Shown here piece after piece: positions 6,415 to 8,634 of a DNA stretch of 8,634 nucleotides (its first letter is position 1; each line of letters starts with the position of its first letter). Source of the DNA: Bordetella parapertussis (GTDB lineage: Bacteria > Cyanobacteriota > Cyanobacteriia > PCC-6307 > Cyanobiaceae); the NCBI GenBank assembly GCA_943324725.2, contig CALPMR020000118.1, positions 1 to 8,634 of the forward strand, written 5' to 3'. Both the position numbers and the translations under genes were made by a program. The notes under the pieces were generated by a model that ran no database searches, had not been told where the DNA came from, and saw only the letters and a program-made list of their open reading frames with translations.

Positions 6415-6508
6415 GTCGTTGCAGTGAAGCCAAGGGGATCGATCGCAGATCGGGCGAGCGGAGATTGTTCGACCACTGCACGCCGGCATCGTGCTGCCAG
6501 CACGGCCC

Positions 6509-6547
6509 GACAGGCGGGCCTGACAGGCGGGCCTGAGAGGCGGGCCT
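6509..6547. repeat. 13-bp tandem repeat, three copies
   Basis: GACAGGCGGGCCT is present at 6509-6521 and 6522-6534, with a third copy differing at one position (GAGAGGCGGGCCT) at 6535-6547. The preceding GGCCCG (6504-6509) can pair with CGGGCC inside the repeats. The period is not a multiple of three and no gene covers it, so it is non-coding. Confidence 0.9.
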
Positions 6548-6709
6548 GGCGGGGGCGCCCTTCGGCTTCTAGCGGGGCCCGGCTGATTCGGAGGCAACGC
6601 TGCTGTTTGTCAACGGTGATGAGCGCCAGCAAACAAGAACCCTCGGCCGCTCGACTGAGCCCCGTATGGTGGGCCCGGTAAATTCCGGCACCTTCGGTCC
6701 GGTGTCTCC

Positions 6710-6928
6710 ATGAAAAGCATCGACGATCACATCGAGAAGGACAAGGTCGAGATTGAAGCCGCGCGGGCCGAGGGCAACCAAGGCAAGGTGCGGCACCTCG
6801 AAGAGGAGCTTCAGGGCCTCAAGGAGTACAAGGAGCACCATCCCGAAGACAACCACGACCCCAGCCCCCTGGAGGTCTACTGCGATCTCAACCCCGAAGC
6901 CCCTGAGTGCCGGGTCTACGACGACTGA
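6710..6928 (+). CDS. cp12: CP12 Calvin-cycle regulator, lacking the N-terminal cysteine pair
   Basis: The 72-residue protein is highly charged and ends in the hallmark CP12 tail, with YCDLNP and ECRVYDD (57-72). Cys58 and Cys67 are spaced as in the C-terminal disulfide hairpin that inserts into glyceraldehyde-3-phosphate dehydrogenase. CP12 is a small, conditionally disordered protein. When oxidised in the dark it ties GAPDH and phosphoribulokinase into an inactive complex, shutting the Calvin cycle. Here the N-terminal cysteine pair and the AWDxVEEL core of classic CP12 are missing; that half is a Glu/Lys-rich probable helix (about 5-45, EIEAARAEGNQGKVRHLEEEL). GAPDH binding is therefore expected, but the classic phosphoribulokinase-binding half is altered. 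The ATG at 6710 has no clear Shine-Dalgarno. The gene ends 2 bp before the stop of the converging obgE gene. Family identity is secure; activity of this variant is inferred. Confidence 0.93.
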   Translation: MKSIDDHIEKDKVEIEAARAEGNQGKVRHLEEELQGLKEYKEHHPEDNHDPSPLEVYCDLNPEAPECRVYDD

Positions 6929-6930
6929 TT

Positions 6931-8070
6931 TCAGCTGTCTGCGGCGGTGAGTTCCTCGCTCCTGTTCTTCTGGAGCCGGGGATCTCCCGCCACTCCATCC
7001 GCATCCGAAACAAAGGCTGAGCCCAACCCGATCACGCCGCCCTGCGCGTCAGTCCTGACGGCGGCATCGTCGACACCAAGTTGGTCCCACACCGCTGCCT
7101 TGAGAGGCTCCAGCCCCTGGACCATGGCCGCAGAAATGGCCAGGGTGGTGGTGATGCCGACGTCAAGTCCGTGGGCCCTGAGCTGCTCCATGGCCTCCGT
7201 CAGCTCCTCGGCATCCAGTAATTCGATTTTGTTGAGCACCAGCAGCCGAGGCCGCTGGGCCAAGCCATGGCCGTAGGCCAGCAGTTCCTGCTCCACCACG
7301 TCCACATCGGCGAGCAGGTCGTCACAGCCGGCATCGACCAGGTGAATCAACAGCCTGGTGCGCTCGATGTGGCGCAGAAAGTCGTGACCCAGTCCGGCCC
7401 CCTGAGCGGCGCCGGCGATCAGCCCGGGGATGTCGGCGAACACCGTGCCATCGCCACTGGGGCGACGCACGACGCCGAGATTGGGCACCAGGGTGGTGAA
7501 GGGATAGTCGGCGATCTTGGGCCGGGCGGCCGAGAGCACGGAGATCAAGGTGCTCTTGCCGGCGTTGGGCAGGCCGATGATGCCCACCTCGGCCAGCAGC
7601 TTCAGTTCCAGCTGCAGCAGCCACTCCTCGCCGTCCTTGCCCTCGGTGGACTTCTCCGGTGCCCGGTTGCGATTGCTGAGGTAGTGGGCGTTGCCCAGGC
7701 CGCCGCGGCCGCCGGCGGCCGCCAGCCGCTCATCGCCGGGCTCGGTGAGATCCCCCAGCAGGATGCCGGTGCGACAGTCCCGCACTTCGGTGCCGCAGGG
7801 CACCTTGATGATCAGGTGATCGCCGCCGGCGCCGCTGGAGCGGTTGGCGCCACCACGGCGGCCATCCTGGGCCGGGAACAGCCGTTTGTACTTGAAATCC
7901 AGCAGGGTCTGGAGGTTGGCATCCGCCCGCAGCAGCACGTTGCCGCCGCGGCCGCCATCGCCGCCGGAGGGGCCGCCGGCAGGGACGTATTTCTCGCGCC
8001 GGAAGGCGACGATGCCATCGCCGCCGCGCCCGGCGCGGACTGCGATTCTGGCCTGATCGATGAACTGCAT
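6931..8070 (-). CDS. obgE: GTPase ObgE/CgtA
   Basis: The 379-residue protein starts MQFIDQARI and has the glycine-rich Obg fold (about 1-158) with repeated GG motifs such as [13 protein letters not shown]. The GTPase domain follows: G1 GLPNAGKS (166-173), G2 Thr in DYPFTT (188-193), G3 DIPG (213-216), G4 NKIE (280-283) and G5 SAA (313-315). Obg proteins bind the large ribosomal subunit and couple its maturation to GTP/ppGpp levels. There is no OCT domain; instead about 40 low-complexity residues follow the GTPase fold. An ATG at 8091 would add seven residues, but 8070 fits the family start and has AGGG about 9 nt upstream. It converges on CP12 with a 2-bp gap and is head-to-head with the ABC-transporter ATPase gene, leaving almost no space for promoters on that side. 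Confidence 0.96.
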   Translation of the reverse strand: MQFIDQARIAVRAGRGGDGIVAFRREKYVPAGGPSGGDGGRGGNVLLRADANLQTLLDFKYKRLFPAQDGRRGGANRSSGAGGDHLIIKVPCGTEVRDCRTGILLGDLTEPGDERLAAAGGRGGLGNAHYLSNRNRAPEKSTEGKDGEEWLLQLELKLLAEVGIIGLPNAGKSTLISVLSAARPKIADYPFTTLVPNLGVVRRPSGDGTVFADIPGLIAGAAQGAGLGHDFLRHIERTRLLIHLVDAGCDDLLADVDVVEQELLAYGHGLAQRPRLLVLNKIELLDAEELTEAMEQLRAHGLDVGITTTLAISAAMVQGLEPLKAAVWDQLGVDDAAVRTDAQGGVIGLGSAFVSDADGVAGDPRLQKNRSEELTAADS

Positions 8071-8107
8071 TGGCCCAACCCTAGGATCCACCCGTCGCTG
8101 CGCCCGC

Positions 8108-8634
8108 TTGGCCGAGGTTCGCTTTCAACAGGTCGGCAAGACCTACCCCCCCCGCCAGGGCAGCCACAGCGGCGGCGCCCCTGTGGAAGTGCTGCGCCAG
8201 CTGGATCTGCAGATCGACGACGGCGAATTCCTGGTGCTGGTGGGCCCCTCCGGCTGCGGCAAGAGCACCCTGCTGCGGCTGCTGGCCGGGCTGGAGACCC
8301 CCAGCAGCGGCGAGATCTTTGTGGGCGGCCGGCCCGTGAGTCGGTTGCGGCCGGCCCAGCGCGATGTGGCGATGGTGTTCCAGAGCTATGCGCTCTATCC
8401 CCACCTGAGCGTGGCCGACAACATCGGCTTCGGCCTGCGCCGCAGCCACCCGCGCAGCCCCCTGCAACAGCTGCAGGACAGCCTGCACCGAGGCAGTCGC
8501 CAGCTGCCCCGTCCGCTGCGGGTGCCTTCGGCCCGTGAGGAGCGGGTGGAACGGCGCATCGCCGAGGTGGCGGCCACCCTGGAGCTCGAAGCCCTGCTGC
8601 AGCGCCTGCCGAAGGAGCTTTCCGGCGGCCAGAA
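8108..8634 (+). CDS. ABC-transporter ATP-binding protein, MalK/UgpC type, partial (runs off the right edge)
   Basis: From a TTG at 8108 the first 175 residues are visible. They start [14 protein letters not shown], then Walker A GPSGCGKS (46-53), Q-loop [13 protein letters not shown] (90-102) and signature LSGGQ (171-175), where the window ends. The YALYPHL Q-loop is typical of the sugar/glycerol-phosphate importer ATPases (MalK, UgpC, GgtA-like), which energise uptake through an inner-membrane permease pair. Two stretches are longer than in MalK: GSHSGGAP before the first strand pair (18-25), and about 30 residues between Q-loop and signature (about 110-150, [20 protein letters not shown] and following). 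The frame is also open to an ATG at 8060, which would overlap the obgE start by 11 bp; TTG is preferred because the conserved family sequence begins there. Neither start has a visible Shine-Dalgarno. Substrate cannot be told, as no permease or binding protein is in view. Confidence 0.88.
   Translation, partial: MAEVRFQQVGKTYPPRQGSHSGGAPVEVLRQLDLQIDDGEFLVLVGPSGCGKSTLLRLLAGLETPSSGEIFVGGRPVSRLRPAQRDVAMVFQSYALYPHLSVADNIGFGLRRSHPRSPLQQLQDSLHRGSRQLPRPLRVPSAREERVERRIAEVAATLELEALLQRLPKELSGGQ

Larger units (their letters stand above)
6019..6709. other. 691-bp spacer without a convincing gene, upstream of CP12
   Basis: Open frames here (for example 6313-6681 plus and 6247-6597 minus) give Arg/Ala/Gly-rich, low-complexity proteins with no family resemblance, so I do not call them. 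The stretch holds several hairpins (6069-6094, 6243-6257, 6358-6373, 6379-6414) and a three-copy 13-bp tandem repeat (6509-6547). It also has C-runs just after the ABC-F stop (6023-6029). The 110 bp before the CP12 ATG contain weak -10-like sequences (TATGGT at 6665, TAAATT at 6679) without a convincing -35 partner. It must contain the CP12 promoter, because the upstream operon ends with a hairpin. A small RNA is possible but unproven. Confidence 0.6.

Noticed and set aside
6179..6450. Cluster of GATC sites in the spacer before CP12
   Set aside because: Noted as visually dense, but GATC is also frequent across the coding regions here; no spacing pattern suggests an origin or binding array.
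6509..6547. Possible CRISPR array
   Set aside because: The 13-bp units are directly adjacent with no spacers, and no cas gene is nearby.
6313..6681. 122-codon open frame in the spacer before CP12
   Set aside because: The product is Arg/Ala/Ser-rich without any recognisable domain, spans the 13-bp tandem repeat and has no ribosome site. It is likely a chance frame.
7267..8538. Long plus-strand open frame (423 codons) opposite obgE
   Set aside because: It is the antisense shadow of obgE, is Ala/Gly/Gln-rich with no domain, and continues out of frame into the ABC-transporter gene, whose real frame carries Walker A and LSGGQ motifs.

Overview
The window is chromosomal core sequence from a GC-rich picocyanobacterium of the Cyanobium/Synechococcus type. 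Three things point there. The left edge holds the start of psbA (photosystem II D1). A small CP12 protein of the short, C-terminal-cysteine-only type sits in the middle. A DUF2301 membrane protein, found mainly in cyanobacteria and plastids, lies beside an ABC-F ATPase. Gene packing is dense, and Shine-Dalgarno sites are weak or absent before most starts.

Layout, left to right. Positions 1-94 (minus) encode the first 31 residues of D1. A 224-bp divergent spacer follows, with a candidate psbA promoter, a symmetric operator-like motif and a very strong hairpin. Next is a two-gene plus-strand unit: a small coiled-coil lipoprotein (319-711) and a small secreted protein (714-1142). It converges on a minus-strand aspartoacylase-family metalloenzyme (1183-2142), with a 9-bp-stem hairpin at the junction. 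A tightly coupled plus-strand unit then runs from 2199 to 6018: a glutathionyl-hydroquinone reductase-like GST, a DUF2301 membrane protein and a Uup-like ABC-F ATPase. These three overlap by ATGA and GTGA junctions, so they are very probably one operon.

Positions 6019-6709 are a 691-bp spacer with no convincing gene but with hairpins and a three-copy 13-bp tandem repeat. It is followed by the CP12 gene (6710-6928). CP12 meets the convergent obgE (6931-8070, minus) with a gap of only 2 bp. Head-to-head with obgE is the start of a MalK/UgpC-type ABC-transporter ATPase, cut by the window end just after its LSGGQ signature.

How the genes fit together: D1 is the light-damaged core of photosystem II, CP12 switches off the Calvin cycle in the dark, and the GST, ABC-F and Obg proteins serve quinone/thiol redox chemistry and ribosome function. 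This is housekeeping and photosynthesis content. I see no phage, transposon, CRISPR, tRNA or defence module and no evidence of a new multi-gene system. The points most worth a second look are the psbA/lipoprotein divergent control region, the structured spacer upstream of CP12, the unannotated lipoprotein/secreted pair, and the unusual insertions in the two ABC proteins.
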